From Limanda limanda (taxonomy: Eukaryota > Chordata > Actinopteri > Pleuronectiformes > Pleuronectidae): a stretch of 64,000 nucleotides of DNA. The notes beneath the pieces are model-generated. The model ran no database searches, had not been told where the DNA came from, and was given only the letters and a program-made list of their open reading frames with translations. The position numbers and the translations under genes were made by a program. Shown one piece after another: positions 22,731 through 36,200 of this stretch (positions are counted from its first letter, which is position 1; each line of letters starts with the position of its first letter). Location of the stretch: NCBI RefSeq assembly GCF_963576545.1, contig NW_026870431.1:1-64000 (forward strand), written 5' to 3'.

Positions 22731-24662
22731 GATATTCTTGAATAACTTTTTTTGTGAAGGTCGGAGAGACTTGGAAAGTGGTTGCATCTGGACTAATTTG
22801 GGTCCTGCGGATCGATTGGTACCATCCCCGAGCTTGTACGACCTTCGGAAGAGGTCGACCGACGAAATTCCCCCAAATCTGAGGAGATATTCTTGAATAA
22901 CTTTTTTTGTGAAGGTCGGAGAGACTTGCAAGTAGGCTCTACCCCCACTAAATGGGGTAGCGCGCATCGATCGGTACCATCCTTGAGCTTCTCCGACTTT
23001 CGGAAGGGTTAGGGTTAGGGTTAGGGATGAAAGCACATAGGAGAAAGAGATATTCTTGAATAACTTTTTTTGTGAAGGTCGGAGAGACTTGCAAGTAGGC
23101 TCTACCCCCACTAAATGGGGTAGCGCGCATCGATCGGTACCATCCTTGAGCTTCTCCGACTTTCGGAAGGGTTAGGGTTAGGGTTAGGGATGAAAGCACA
23201 TAGGAGAAAGAGATATTCTTGAATAACTTTTTTTGTGAAGGTCGGAGAGACTTGCAAGTAGGCTCTACCCCCACTAAATGGGGTAGCGCGCATCGATCGG
23301 TACCATCCTTGAGCTTCTCCGACTTTCGGAAGGGTTAGGGTTAGGGTTAGGGATGAAAGCACATAGGAGAAAGAGATATTCTTGAATAACTTTTTTTGTG
23401 AAGGTCGGAGAGACTTGGAAAGTGGTTGCATCTGTTCTAATTTGGGTCCTGCGGATCGATTGGTACCATCCCCGAGCTTGTACGACCTTCGGAAGAGGTC
23501 GACCGACGAAATTCCCCCAAATCTGAGGAGATATTCTTGAATAACTTTTTTTGTGAAGGTCGGAGAGACTTGCAAGTAGGCTCTACCCCCACTAAATGGG
23601 GTAGCGCGCATCGATCAGTACCATCCTTGAGCTTCTCCGACTTTCGGAAGGGTTAGGGTTAGGGTTAGGGATGAAAGCACATAGGAGAAAGAGATATTCT
23701 TGAATAACTTTTTTTGTGAAGGTCGGAGAGACTTGCAAGTAGGCTCTACCCCCACTAAATGGGGTAGCGCGCATCGATCGGTACCATCCTTGAGCTTCTC
23801 CGACTTTCGGAAGGGTTAGGGTTAGGGTTAGGGATGAAAGCACATAGGAGAAAGAGATATTCTTGAATAACTTTTTTTGTGAAGGTCGGAGAGACTTGGA
23901 AAGTGGTTGCATCTGGACTAATTTGGGTCCTGCGGATCGATTGGTACCATCCCCGAGCTTGTACGACCTTCGGAAGAGGTCGACCGACGAAATTCCCCCA
24001 AATCTGAGGAGATATTCTTGAATAACTTTTTTTGTGAAGGTCGGAGAGACTTGCAAGTAGGCTCTACCCCCACTAAATGGGGTAGCGCGCATCGATCGGT
24101 ACCATCCTTGAGCTTCTCCGACTTTCGGAAGGGTTAGGGTTAGGGTTAGGGATGAAAGCACATAGGAGAAAGAGATATTCTTGAATAACTTTTTTTGTGA
24201 AGGTCGGAGAGACTTGCAAGTAGGCTCTACCCCCACTAAATGGGGTAGCGCGCATCGATCGTTACCATCCTTGAGCTTCTCCGACTTTCGGAAGGGTTAG
24301 GGTTAGGGTTAGGGATGAAAGCACATAGGAGAAAGAGATATTCTTGAATAACTTTTTTTGTGAAGGTCGGAGAGACTTGCAAGTAGGCTCTACCCCCACT
24401 AAATGGGGTAGCGCGCATCGATCGGTACCATCCTTGAGCTTCTCCGACTTTCGGAAGGGTTAGGGTTAGGGTTAGGGATGAAAGCACATAGGAGAAAGAG
24501 ATATTCTTGAATAACTTTTTTTGTGAAGGTCGGAGAGACTTGCAAGTAGGCTCTACCCCCACTAAATGGGGTAGCGCACATCGATCAGTACCATCCTTGA
24601 GCTTCTCCGACTTTCGGAAGGGTTAGGGTTAGGGTTAGGGATGAAAGCACATAGGAGAAAGA
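22731..24662 (+). repeat. GTTC-B cassette, copy 4, with following A run
   Basis: B monomers at 22731, 23375 (GTTC variant at 23434) and 23856 repeat the cassette of 13258-14537. The three A between the first two B monomers are all long, as in copy 1 and unlike copies 2 and 3. The following four A monomers match those near 19.8-20.4 kb at an offset of 4174 bp. Confidence 0.87.
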
Positions 24663-27600
24663 GATATTCTTGAATAACTTTTTTTGTGAAGGTCGGAGAG
24701 ACTTGGAAAGTGGTTGCATCTGGACTAATTTGGGTCCTGCGGATCGATTGGTACCATCCCCGAGCTTGTACGACCTTCGGAAGAGGTCGACCGACGAAAT
24801 TCCCCCAAATCTGAGGAGATATTCTTGAATAACTTTTTTTGTGAAGGTCGGAGAGACTTGCAAGTAGGCTCTACCCCCACTAAATGGGGTAGCGCGCATC
24901 GATCGGTACCATCCTTGAGCTTCTCCGACTTTCGGAAGGGTTAGGGTTAGGGTTAGGGATGAAAGCACATAGGAGAAAGAGATATTCTTGAATAACTTTT
25001 TTTGTGAAGGTCGGAGAGACTTGCAAGTAGGCTCTACCCCCACTAAATGGGGTAGCGCGCATCGATCGGTACCATCCTTGAGCTTCTCCGACTTTCGGAA
25101 GGGTTAGGGTTAGGGTTAGGGATGAAAGCACATAGGAGAAAGAGATATTCTTGAATAACTTTTTTTGTGAAGGTCGGAGAGACTTGCAAGTAGGCTCTAC
25201 CCCCACTAAATGGGGTAGCGCGCATCGATCGGTACCATCCTTGAGCTTCTCCGACTTTCGGAAGGGTTAGGGTTAGGGTTAGGGATGAAAGCACATAGGA
25301 GAAAGAGATATTCTTGAATAACTTTTTTTGTGAAGGTCGGAGAGACTTGGAAAGTGGTTGCATCTGGACTAATTTGGGTCCTGCGGATCGATTGGTACCA
25401 TCCCCGAGCTTGTACGACCTTCGGAAGAGGTCGACCGACGAAATTCCCCCAAATCTGAGGAGATATTCTTGAATAACTTTTTTTGTGAAGGTCGGAGAGA
25501 CTTGCAAGTAGGCTCTACCCCCACTAAATGGGGTAGCGCGCATCGATCAGTACCATCCTTGAGCTTCTCCGACTTTCGGAAGGGTTAGGGTTAGGGTTAG
25601 GGATGAAAGCACATAGGAGAAAGAGATATTCTTGAATAACTTTTTTTGTGAAGGTCGGAGAGACTTGCAAGTAGGCTCTACCCCCACTAAATGGGGTAGC
25701 GCGCATCGATCGGTACCATCCTTGAGCTTCTCCGACTTTCGGAAGGGTTAGGGTTAGGGTTAGGGATGAAAGCACATAGGAGAAAGAGATATTCTTGAAT
25801 AACTTTTTTTGTGAAGGTCGGAGAGACTTGCAAGTAGGCTCTACCCCCACTAAATGGGGTAGCGCGCATCGATCGGTACCATCCTTGAGCTTCTCCGACT
25901 TTTGGAAGGGTTAGGGTTAGGGTTAGGGATGAAAGCACATAGGAGAAAGAGATATTCTTGAATAACTTTTTTTGTGAAGGTCGGAGAGACTTGGAAAGTG
26001 GTTGCATCTGGACTAATTTGGGTCCTGCGGATCGATTGGTACCATCCGCGAGCTTGTACGACCTTCGGAAGAGGTCGACCGACGAAATTCCCCCAAATCT
26101 GAGGAGATATTCTTGAATAACTTTTTTTGTGAAGGTCGGAGAGACTTGCAAGTAGGCTGTACCCCCACTAAATGGGGTAGCGCACATCGATCGGTACCAT
26201 CCTTGAGCTTCTCCGACTTTCGGAAGGGTTAGGGTTAGGGTTAGGGATGAAAGCACATAGGAGAAAGAGATATTCTTGAATAACGTTTTTTGTGAAGGTC
26301 GGAGAGACTTGCAAGTAGGCTCTACCCCCACTAAATGGGGTAGCGCGCATCGATCGGTACCATCCTTGAGCTTCTCCGACTTTCGGAAGGGTTAGGGTTA
26401 GGGTTAGGGATGAAAGCACATAGGAGAAAGAGATATTCTTGAATAACTTTTTTTGTGAAGGTCGGAGAGACTTGCAAGTAGGCTCTACCCCCACTAAATG
26501 GGGTAGCGCGCATCGATCGGTACCATCCTTGAGCTTCTCCGACTTTCGGAAGGGTTAGGGTTAGGGTTAGGGATGAAAGCACATAGGAGAAAGAGATATT
26601 CTTGAATAACTTTTTTTGTGAAGGTCGGAGAGACTTGCAAGTAGGCTCTACCCCCACTAAATGGGGTAGCGCGCATCGATCGGTACCATCCTTGAGCTTC
26701 TCCGACTTTCGGAAGGGTTAGGGTTAGGGTTAGGGATGAAAGCACATAGGAGAAAGAGATATTCTTGAATAACTTTTTTTGTGAAGGTCGGAGAGACTTG
26801 GAAAGTGGTTGCATCTGGACTAATTTGGGTCCTGCGGATCGATTGGTACCATCCCCGAGCTTGTACGACCTTCGGAAGAGGTCGACCGACGAAATTCCCC
26901 CAAATCTGAGGAGATATTCTTGAATAACTTTTTTTGTGAAGGTCGGAGAGACTTGCAAGTAGGCTCTACCCCCACTAAATGGGGTAGCGCGCATCGATCA
27001 GTACCATCCTTGAGCTTCTCCGACTTTCGGAAGGGTTAGGGTTAGGGTTAGGGATGAAAGCACATAGGAGAAAGAGATATTCTTGAATAACTTTTTTTGT
27101 GAAGGTCGGAGAGACTTGCAAGTAGGCTCTACCCCCACTAAATGGGGTAGCGCGCATCGATCGGTACCATCCTTGAGCTTCTCCGACTTTCGGAAGGGTT
27201 AGGGTTAGGGTTAGGGATGAAAGCACATAGGAGAAAGAGATATTCTTGAATAACTTTTTTTGTGAAGGTCGGAGAGACTTGCAAGTAGGCTCTACCCCCA
27301 CTAAATGGGGTAGCGCGCATCGATCGGTACCATCCTTGAGCTTCTCCGACTTTCGGAAGGGTTAGGGTTAGGGTTAGGGATGAAAGCACATAGGAGAAAG
27401 AGATATTCTTGAATAACTTTTTTTGTGAAGGTCGGAGAGACTTGGAAAGTGGTTGCATCTGGACTAATTTGGGTCCTGCGGATCGATTGGTACCATCCCC
27501 GAGCTTGTACGACCTTCGGAAGAGGTCGACCGACGAAATTCCCCCAAATCTGAGGAGATATTCTTGAATAACTTTTTTTGTGAAGGTCGGAGAGACTTGC

Positions 27601-29487
27601 AAGTAGGCTGTACCCCCACTAAATGGGGTAGCGCGCATCGATCGGTACCATCCTTGAGCTTCTCCGACTTTCGGAAGGGTTAGGGTTAGGGTTAGGGATG
27701 AAAGCACATAGGAGAAAGAGATATTCTTGAATAACGTTTTTTGTGAAGGTCGGAGAGACTTGCAAGTAGGCTCTACCCCCACTAAATGGGGTAGCGCGCA
27801 TCGATCGGTACCATCCTTGAGCTTCTCCGACTTTCGGAAGGGTTAGGGTTAGGGTTAGGGATGAAAGCACATAGGAGAAAGAGATATTCTTGAATAACTT
27901 TTTTTGTGAAGGTCGGAGAGACTTGGAAAGTGGTTGCATCTGGACTAATTTGGGTCCTGCGGATCGATTGGTACCATCCCGAGCTTGTACGACCTTTGGA
28001 AGAGGTCGACCGACGAAATTCCCCCAAATCTGAGGAGATATTCTTGAATAACTTTTTTTGTGAAGGTCGGAGAGACTTGCAAGTAGGCTCTACCCCCACT
28101 AAATGGGGTAGCGCGCATCGATCAGTACCATCCTTGAGCTTCTCCGACTTTCGGAAGGGTTAGGGTTAGGGTTAGGGATGAAAGCACATAGGAGAAAGAG
28201 ATATTCTTGAATAACTTTTTTTGTGAAGGTCGGAGAGACTTGCAAGTAGGCTCTACCCCCACTAAATGGGGTAGCGCGCATCGATCGTTACCATCCTTGA
28301 GCTTCTCCGACTTTCGGAAGGGTTAGGGTTAGGGTTAGGGATGAAAGCACATAGGAGAAAGAGATATTCTTGAATAACTTTTTTTGTGAAGGTCGGAGAG
28401 ACTTGCAAGTAGGCTCTACCCCCACTAAATGGGGTAGCGCGCATCGATCGGTACCATCCTTGAGCTTCTCCGACTTTCGGAAGGGTTAGGGTTAGGGTTA
28501 GGGATGAAAGCACATAGGAGAAAGAGATATTCTTGAATAACTTTTTTTGTGAAGGTCGGAGAGACTTGGAAAGTGGTTGCATCTGGACTAATTTGGGTCC
28601 TGCGGATCGATTGGTACCATCCCCGAGCTTGTACGACCTTCGGAAGAGGTCGACCGACGAAATTCCCCCAAATCTGAGGAGATATTCTTGAATAACTTTT
28701 TTTGTGAAGGTCGGAGAGACTTGCAAGTAGGCTCTACCCCCACTAAATGGGGTAGCGCGCATCGATCGGTACCATCCTTGAGCTTCTCCGACTTTCGGAA
28801 GGGTTAGGGTTAGGGTTAGGGATGAAAGCACATAGGAGAAAGAGATATTCTTGAATAACGTTTTTTGTGAAGGTCGGAGAGACTTGCAAGTAGGCTCTAC
28901 CCCCACTAAATGGGGTAGCGCGCATCGATCGGTACCATCCTTGAGCTTCTCCGACTTTCGGAAGGGTTAGGGTTAGGGTTAGGGATGAAAGCACATAGGA
29001 GAAAGAGATATTCTTGAATAACTTTTTTTGTGAAGGTCGGAGAGACTTGGAAAGTGGTTGCATCTGGACTAATTTGGGTCCTGCGGATCGATTGGTACCA
29101 TCCCCGAGCTTGTACGACCTTCGGAAGAGGTCGACCGACGAAATTCCCCCAAATCTGAGGAGATATTCTTGAATAACTTTTTTTGTGAAGGTCGGAGAGA
29201 CTTGCAAGTAGGCTCTACCCCCACTAAATGGGGTAGCGCGCATCGATCGGTACCATCCTTGAGCTTCTCCGACTTTCGGAAGGGTTAGGGTTAGGGTTAG
29301 GGATGAAAGCACATAGGAGAAAGAGATATTCTTGAATAACTTTTTTTGTGAAGGTCGGAGAGACTTGCAAGTAGGCTCTACCCCCACTAAATGGGGTAGC
29401 GCGCATCGATCGTTACCATCCTTGAGCTTCTCCGACTTTCGGAAGGGTTAGGGTTAGGGTTAGGGATGAAAGCACATAGGAGAAAGA
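24663..29487 (+). repeat. Dispersed third copy of the 5315-bp super-repeat
   Basis: From the B at 24663, monomer order and private variants match 2461 onward at an offset of 22202 bp. Examples are GGCTGTACC near 26157 and GT6 near 26285. After one A monomer has been lost, the match resumes at the B at 27883 with the order of 5844 onward, including the CCTTTGG allele. Short A monomers are absent here, as in the first 10 kb. The right end is approximate. Confidence 0.82.
27883..28036 (+). repeat. B monomer with 1-bp deletion (154 bp)
   Basis: The C4 run in ACCATCCCCGAG is reduced to C3 near 27980. This is one of only three indels in the window that are not a whole TTAGGG unit. It shifts the chance reading frames locally and creates a spurious + strand open frame. 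Confidence 0.92.
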
Positions 29488-32065
29488 GATATTCTTGAAT
29501 AACTTTTTTTGTGAAGGTCGGAGAGACTTGCAAGTAGGCTCTACCCCCACTAAATGGGGTAGCGCGCATCGATCGGTACCATCCTTGAGCTTCTCCAACT
29601 TTCGGAAGGGTTAGGGTTAGGGATGAAAGCACATAGGAGAAAGAGATATTCTTGAATAACGTTTTTTGTGAAGGTCGGAGAGACTTGCAAGTAGGCTCTA
29701 CCCCCACTAAATGGGGTAGCGCGCATCGATCGGTACCATCCTTGAGCTTCTCCGACTTTCGGAAGGGTTAGGGTTAGGGTTAGGGATGAAAGCACATAGG
29801 AGAAAGAGATATTCTTGAATAACTTTTTTTGTGAAGGTCGGAGAGACTTGGAAAGTGGTTGCATCTGGACTAATTTGGGTCCTGCGGATCGATTGGTACC
29901 ATCCCCGAGCTTGTACGACCTTCGGAAGAGGTCGACCGACGAAATTCCCCCAAATCTGAGGAGATATTCTTGAACAACTTTTTTTGTGAAGGTCGGAGAG
30001 ACTTGCAAGTAGGCTCTACCCCCACTAAATGGGGTAGCGCGCATCGATCGGTACCATCCTTGAGCTTCTCCGACTTTCGGAAGGGTTAGGGTTAGGGTTA
30101 GGGATGAAAGCACATAGGAGAAAGAGATATTCTTGAATAACTTTTTTTGTGAAGGTCGGAGAGACTTGCAAGTAGGCTCTACCCCCACTAAATGGGGTAG
30201 CGCGCATCGATCGTTACCATCCTTGAGCTTCTCCGACTTTCGGAAGGGTTAGGGTTAGGGTTAGGGATGAAAGCACATAGGAGAAAGAGATATTCTTGAA
30301 TAACTTTTTTTGTGAAGGTCGGAGAGACTTGCAAGTAGGCTCTACCCCCACTAAATGGGGTAGCACGCATCGATCGGTACCATCCTTGAGCTTCTCCGAC
30401 TTTCGGAAGGGTTAGGGTTAGGGTTAGGGATGAAAGCACATAGGAGAAAGAGATATTCTTGAATAACTTTTTTTGTGAAGGTCGGAGAGACTTGCAAGTA
30501 GGCTCTACCCCCACTAAATGGGGTAGCGCGCATCGATCGGTACCATCCTTGAGCTTCTCCGACTTTCGGAAGGGTTAGGGTTAGGGTTAGGGATGAAAGC
30601 ACATAGGAGAAAGAGATATTCTTGAATAACGTTTTTTGTGAAGGTCGGAGAGACTTGCAAGTAGGCTCTACCCCCACTAAATGGGGTAGCGCGCATCGAT
30701 CGGTACCATCCTTGAGCTTCTCCGACTTTCGGAAGGGTTAGGGTTAGGGTTAGGGATGAAAGCACATAGGAGAAAGAGATATTCTTGAATAACTTTTTTT
30801 GTGAAGGTCGGAGAGACTTGGAAAGTGGTTGCATCTGGACTAATTTGGGTCCTGCGGATCGATTGGTACCATCCCCGAGCTTGTACGACCTTCGGAAGAG
30901 GTTGACCGACGAAATTCCCCCAAATCTGAGGAGATATTCTTGAATAACTTTTTTTGTGAAGGTCGGAGAGACTTGCAAGTAGGCTCTACCCCCACTAAAT
31001 GGGGTAGCGCGCATCGATCGGTACCATCCTTGAGCTTCTCCGACTTTCGGAAGGGTTAGGGTTAGGGTTAGGGATGAAAGCACATAGGAGAAAGAGATAT
31101 TCTTGAATAACTTTTTTTGTGAAGGTCGGAGAGACTTGCAAGTAGGCTCTACCCCCACTAAATGGGGTAGCGCGCATCGATCGTTACCATCCTTGAGCTT
31201 CTCCGACTTTCGGAAGGGTTAGGGTTAGGGTTAGGGATGAAAGCACATAGGAGAAAGAGATATTCTTGAATAACTTTTTTTGTGAAGGTCGGAGAGACTT
31301 GCAAGTAGGCTCTACCCCCACTAAATGTGGTAGCGCGCATCGATCGGTACCATCCTTGAGCTTCTCCGACTTTCGGAAGGGTTAGGGTTAGGGTTAGGGA
31401 TGAAAGCACATAGGAGAAAGAGATATTCTTGAATAACTTTTTTTGTGAAGGTCGGAGAGACTTGCAAGTAGGCTCTACCCCCACTAAATGGGGTAGCGCA
31501 CATCGATCGGTACCATCCTTGAGCTTCTCCGACTTTCGGAAGGGTTAGGGTTAGGGTTAGGGATGAAAGCACATAGGAGAAAGAGATATTCTTGAATAAC
31601 TTTTTTTGTGAAGGTCGGAGAGACTTGCAAGTAGGCTCTACCCCCACTAAATGGGGTTGCGCGCATCGATCGGTACCATCCTTGAGCTTCTCCGACTTTC
31701 GGAAGGGTTAGGGTTAGGGTTAGGGATGAAAGCACATAGGAGAAAGAGATATTCTTGAATAACTTTTTTTGTGAAGGTCGGAGAGACTTGCAAGTAGGCT
31801 CTACCCCCACTAAATGGGGTAGCGCGCATCGATCGGTACCATCCTTGAGCTTCTCCGACTTTCGGAAGGGTTAGGGTTAGGGTTAGGGATGAAAGCACAT
31901 AGGAGAAAGAGATATTCTTGAATAACTTTTTTTGTGAAGGTCGGAGAGACTTGGAAAGTGGTTGCATCTGGACTAATTTGGGTCCTGCGGATCGATTGGT
32001 ACCATCCCCGAGCTTGTACGACCTTCGGAAGAGGTCGACCGACGAAATTCCCCCAAATCTGAGGA
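29488..32065 (+). repeat. Mixed A-run region with B at 29808, 30778 and 31911
   Basis: The A runs vary; six A separate the B monomers at 30778 and 31911. The A at 29488 is short and has a single TCTCCAACTT change. The B at 30778 has GGTTGACC in place of GGTCGACC, destroying its palindrome. One A near 31328 has AATGTGG. Only satellite is present. Confidence 0.87.
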
Positions 32066-32227
32066 GATATTCTTGAATAACTTTTTTTGTGAAGGTCGGA
32101 GAGACTTGCAAGTAGGCTCTACCCTCACTAAATGGGGTAGCGCGCATCGATCGGTACCATCCTTGAGCTTCTCCGACTTTCGGAAGGGTTAGGGTTAGGG
32201 TTGGGATGAAAGCACATAGGAGAAAGA
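32066..32227 (+). repeat. A monomer with damaged telomeric tract (162 bp)
   Basis: The last TTAGGG of this copy is TTGGG (near 32201), a 1-bp deletion. It still leaves four GGG tracts. The same copy has ACCCTCAC near 32125, which breaks the inner hairpin. Confidence 0.92.
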
Positions 32228-33205
32228 GATATTCTTGAATAACTTTTTTTGTGAAGGTCGGAGAGACTTGCAAGTAGGCTCTACCCCCACTAAATGGGGT
32301 AGCGCGCATCGATCGTTACCATCCTTGAGCTTCTCCGACTTTCGGAAGGGTTAGGGTTAGGGTTAGGGATGAAAGCACATAGGAGAAAGAGATATTCTTG
32401 AATAACTTTTTTTGTGAAGGTCGGAGAGACTTGCAAGTAGGCTCTACCCCCACTAAATGGGGTAGCGCGCATCGATCGGTACCATCCTTGAGCTTCTCCG
32501 ACTTTCGGAAGGGTTAGGTATAGGGTTAGGGATGAAAGCACATAGGAGAAAGAGATATTCTTGAATAACTTTTTTTGTGAAGGTCGGAGAGACTTGCAAG
32601 TAGGCTCTACCCCCACTAAATGGGGTAGCGCACATCGATCGGTACCATCCTTGAGCTTCTCCGACTTTCGGAAGGGTTAGGGTTAGGGTTAGGGATGAAA
32701 GCACATAGGAGAAAGAGATATTCTTGAATAACTTTTTTTGTGAAGGTCGGAGAGACTTGCAAGTAGGCTCTACCCCCACTAAATGGGGTTGCGCGCATCG
32801 ATCGGTACCATCCTTGAGCTTCTCCGACTTTCGGAAGGGTTAGGGTTAGGGTTAGGGATGAAAGCACATAGGAGAAAGAGATATTCTTGAATAACTTTTT
32901 TTGTGAAGGTCGGAGAGACTTGCAAGTAGGCTCTACCCCCACTAAATGGGGTAGCGCGCATCGATCGGTACCATCCCTGAGCTTCTCCGACTTTCGAGAG
33001 GGTTAGGGTTAGGGTTAGGGATGAAAGCACATAGGAGAAAGAGATATTCTTGAATAACTTTTTTTGTGAAGGTCGGAGAGACTTGCAAGTAGGCTCTACC
33101 CCCACTAAATGGGGTAGCGCGCATCGATCGGTACCATCCTTGAGCTTCTCCGACTTTCGGAAGGGTTAGGGTTAGGGTTAGGGATGAAAGCACATAGGAG
33201 AAAGA
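32228..33205 (+). repeat. Rest of a second seven-A run
   Basis: With the 162-bp copy at 32066 this makes seven A monomers before the B at 33206. The copy at 32391 has TTAGGTATAGGG, two adjacent substitutions at 32519-32520, so its second G tract is only GG. The allele GGGGTTGCG marks the copy at 32717. Confidence 0.88.
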
Positions 33206-36200
33206 GATATTCTTGAATAACTTTTTTTGTGAAGGTCGGAGAGACTTGGAAAGTGGTTGCATCTGGACTAATTTGGGTCCTGCGGATCGATTGGTACCAT
33301 CCCCGAGCTTGTACGACCTTCGGAAGAGGTCGACCGACGAAATTCCCCCAAATCTGAGGAGATATTCTTGAATAACTTTTTTTGTGAAGGTCGGAGAGAC
33401 TTGCAAGTAGGCTGTACCCCCACTAAATGGGGTAGCGCGCATCGATCGAAACCATCCTTGAGCTTCTCCGACTTTTGGAAGGGTTAGGGTTAGGGTTAGG
33501 GATGAAAGCACATAGGAGAAAGAGATATTCTTGAATAACGTTTTTTGTGAAGGTCGGAGAGACTTGCAAGTAGGCTCTACCCCCACTAAATGGGGTAGCG
33601 CGCATCGATCGGTACCATCCTTGAGCTTCTCCGACTTTCGGAAGGGTTAGGGTTAGGGTTAGGGATGAAAGCACATAGGAGAAAGAGATATTCTTGAATA
33701 ACTTTTTTTGTGAAGGTCGGAGAGACTTGGAAAGTGGTTGCATCTGGACTAATTTGGGTCCTGCGGATCGATTGGTACCATCCCCGAGCTTGTACGACCT
33801 TTGGAAGAGGTCGACCGACGAAATTCCCCCAAATCTGAGGAGATATTCTTGAATAACTTTTTTTGTGAAGGTCGGAGAGACTTGCAAGTAGGCTCTACCC
33901 CCACTAAATGGGGTAGCGCACATCGATCGGTACCATCCTTGAGCTTCTCCGACTTTCGGAAGGGTTAGGGTTAGGGTTAGGGATGAAAGCACATAGGAGA
34001 AAGAGATATTCTTGAATAACTTTTTTTGTGAAGGTCGGAGAGACTTGCAAGTAGGCTCTACCCCCACTAAATGGGGTAGCGCGCATCGATCGTTACCATC
34101 CTTGAGCTTCTCCGACTTTCGGAAGGGTTAGGGTTAGGGTTAGGGATGAAAGCACATAGGAGAAAGAGATATTCTTGAATAACTTTTTTTGTGAAGGTCG
34201 GAGAGACTTGCAAGTAGGCTCTACCCCCACTAAATGGGGTAGCGCGCATCGATCGGTACCATCCTTGAGCTTCTCCGACTTTCGGAAGGGTTAGGGTTAG
34301 GGTTAGGGATGAAAGCACATAGGAGAAAGAGATATTCTTGAATAACTTTTTTTGTGAAGGTCGGAGAGACTTGGAAAGTGGTTGCATCTGGACTAATTTG
34401 GGTCCTGCGGATCGATTGGTACCATCCCCGAGCTTGTACGACCTTCGGAAGAGGTCGACCGACGAAATTCCCCCAAATCTGAGGAGATATTCTTGAATAA
34501 CTTTTTTTGTGAAGGTCGGAGAGACTTGCAAGTAGGCTCTACCCCCACTAAATGGGGTAGCGCGCATCGATCGGTACCATCCTTGAGCTTCTCCGACTTT
34601 CGGAAGGGTTAGGGTTAGGGTTAGGGATGAAAGCACATAGGAGAAAGAGATATTCTTGAATAACGTTTTTTGTGAAGGTCGGAGAGACTTGCAAGTAGGC
34701 TCTACCCCCACTAAATGGGGTAGCGCGCATCGATCGGTACCATCCTTGAGCTTCTCCGACTTTCGGAAGGGTTAGGGTTAGGGTTAGGGATGAAAGCACA
34801 TAGGAGAAAGAGATATTCTTGAATAACTTTTTTTGTGAAGGTCGGAGAGACTTGCAAGTAGGCTCTACCCCCACTAAATGGGGTAGCGCGCATCGATCGT
34901 TACCATCCTTGAGCTTCTCCGACTTTCGGAAGGGTTAGGGTTAGGGTTAGGGATGAAAGCACATAGGAGAAAGAGATATTCTTGAATAACTTTTTTTGTG
35001 AAGGTCGGAGAGACTTGCAAGTAGGCTCTACCCCCACTAAATGGGGTAGCGCGCATCGATCGGTACCATCCTTGAGCTTCTCCGACTTTCGGAAGGGTTA
35101 GGGTTAGGGTTAGGGATGAAAGCACATAGGAGAAAGAGATATTCTTGAATAACTTTTTTTGTGAAGGTCGGAGAGACTTGCAAGTAGGCTCTACCCCCAC
35201 TAAATGGGGTAGCGCGCATCGATCGGTACCATCCTTGAGCTTCTCCGACTTTCGGAAGGGTTAGGGTTAGGGTTAGGGATGAAAGCACATAGGAGAAAGA
35301 GATATTCTTGAATAACTTTTTTTGTGAAGGTCGGAGAGACTTGCAAGTAGGCTCTACCCCCACTAAATGGGGTTGCGCGCATCGATCGGTACCATCCTTG
35401 AGCTTCTCCGACTTTCGGAAGGGTTAGGGTTAGGGTTAGGGATGAAAGCACATAGGAGAAAGAGATATTCTTGAATAACTTTTTTTGTGAAGGTCGGAGA
35501 GACTTGGAAAGTGGTTGCATCTGGACTAATTTGGGTCCTGCGGATCGATTGGTACCATCCCCGAGCTTGTACGACCTTCGGAAGAGGTCGACCGACGAAA
35601 TTCCCCCAAATCTGAGGAGATATTCTTGAATAACTTTTTTTGTGAAGGTCGGAAAGACTTGCAAGTAGGCTCTACCCCCACTAAATGGGGTAGCGCGCAT
35701 CGATCGGTACCATCCTTGAGCTTCTCCGACTTTCGGAAGGGTTAGGGTTAGGGATGAAAGCACATAGGAGAAAGAGATATTCTTGAATAACTTTTTTTGT
35801 GAAGGTCGGAGAGACTTGCAAGTAGGCTCTACCCCCACTAAATGGGGTAGCGCGCATCGATCGGTACCATCCTTGAGCTTCTCCGACTTTCGGAAGGGTT
35901 AGGGTTAGGGTTAGGGATGAAAGCACATAGGAGAAAGAGATATTCTTGAATAACTTTTTTTGTGAAGGTCGGAGAGACTTGCAAGTAGGCTCTACCCCCA
36001 CTAAATGGGGTAGCGCGCATCGATCGGTACCATCCTTGAGCTTCTCCGACTTTCGGAAGGGTTAGGGTTAGGGTTAGGGATGAAAGCACATAGGAGAAAG
36101 AGATATTCTTGAATAACTTTTTTTGTGAAGGTCGGAGAGACTTGGAAAGTGGTTGCATCTGGACTAATTTGGGTCCTGCGGATCGATTGGTACCATCCCC

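Noticed and set aside
27906..28163. A + strand open frame of 85 codons
   Set aside because: It exists only because the B monomer at 27883 has lost one base. It is satellite sequence read in a chance frame.
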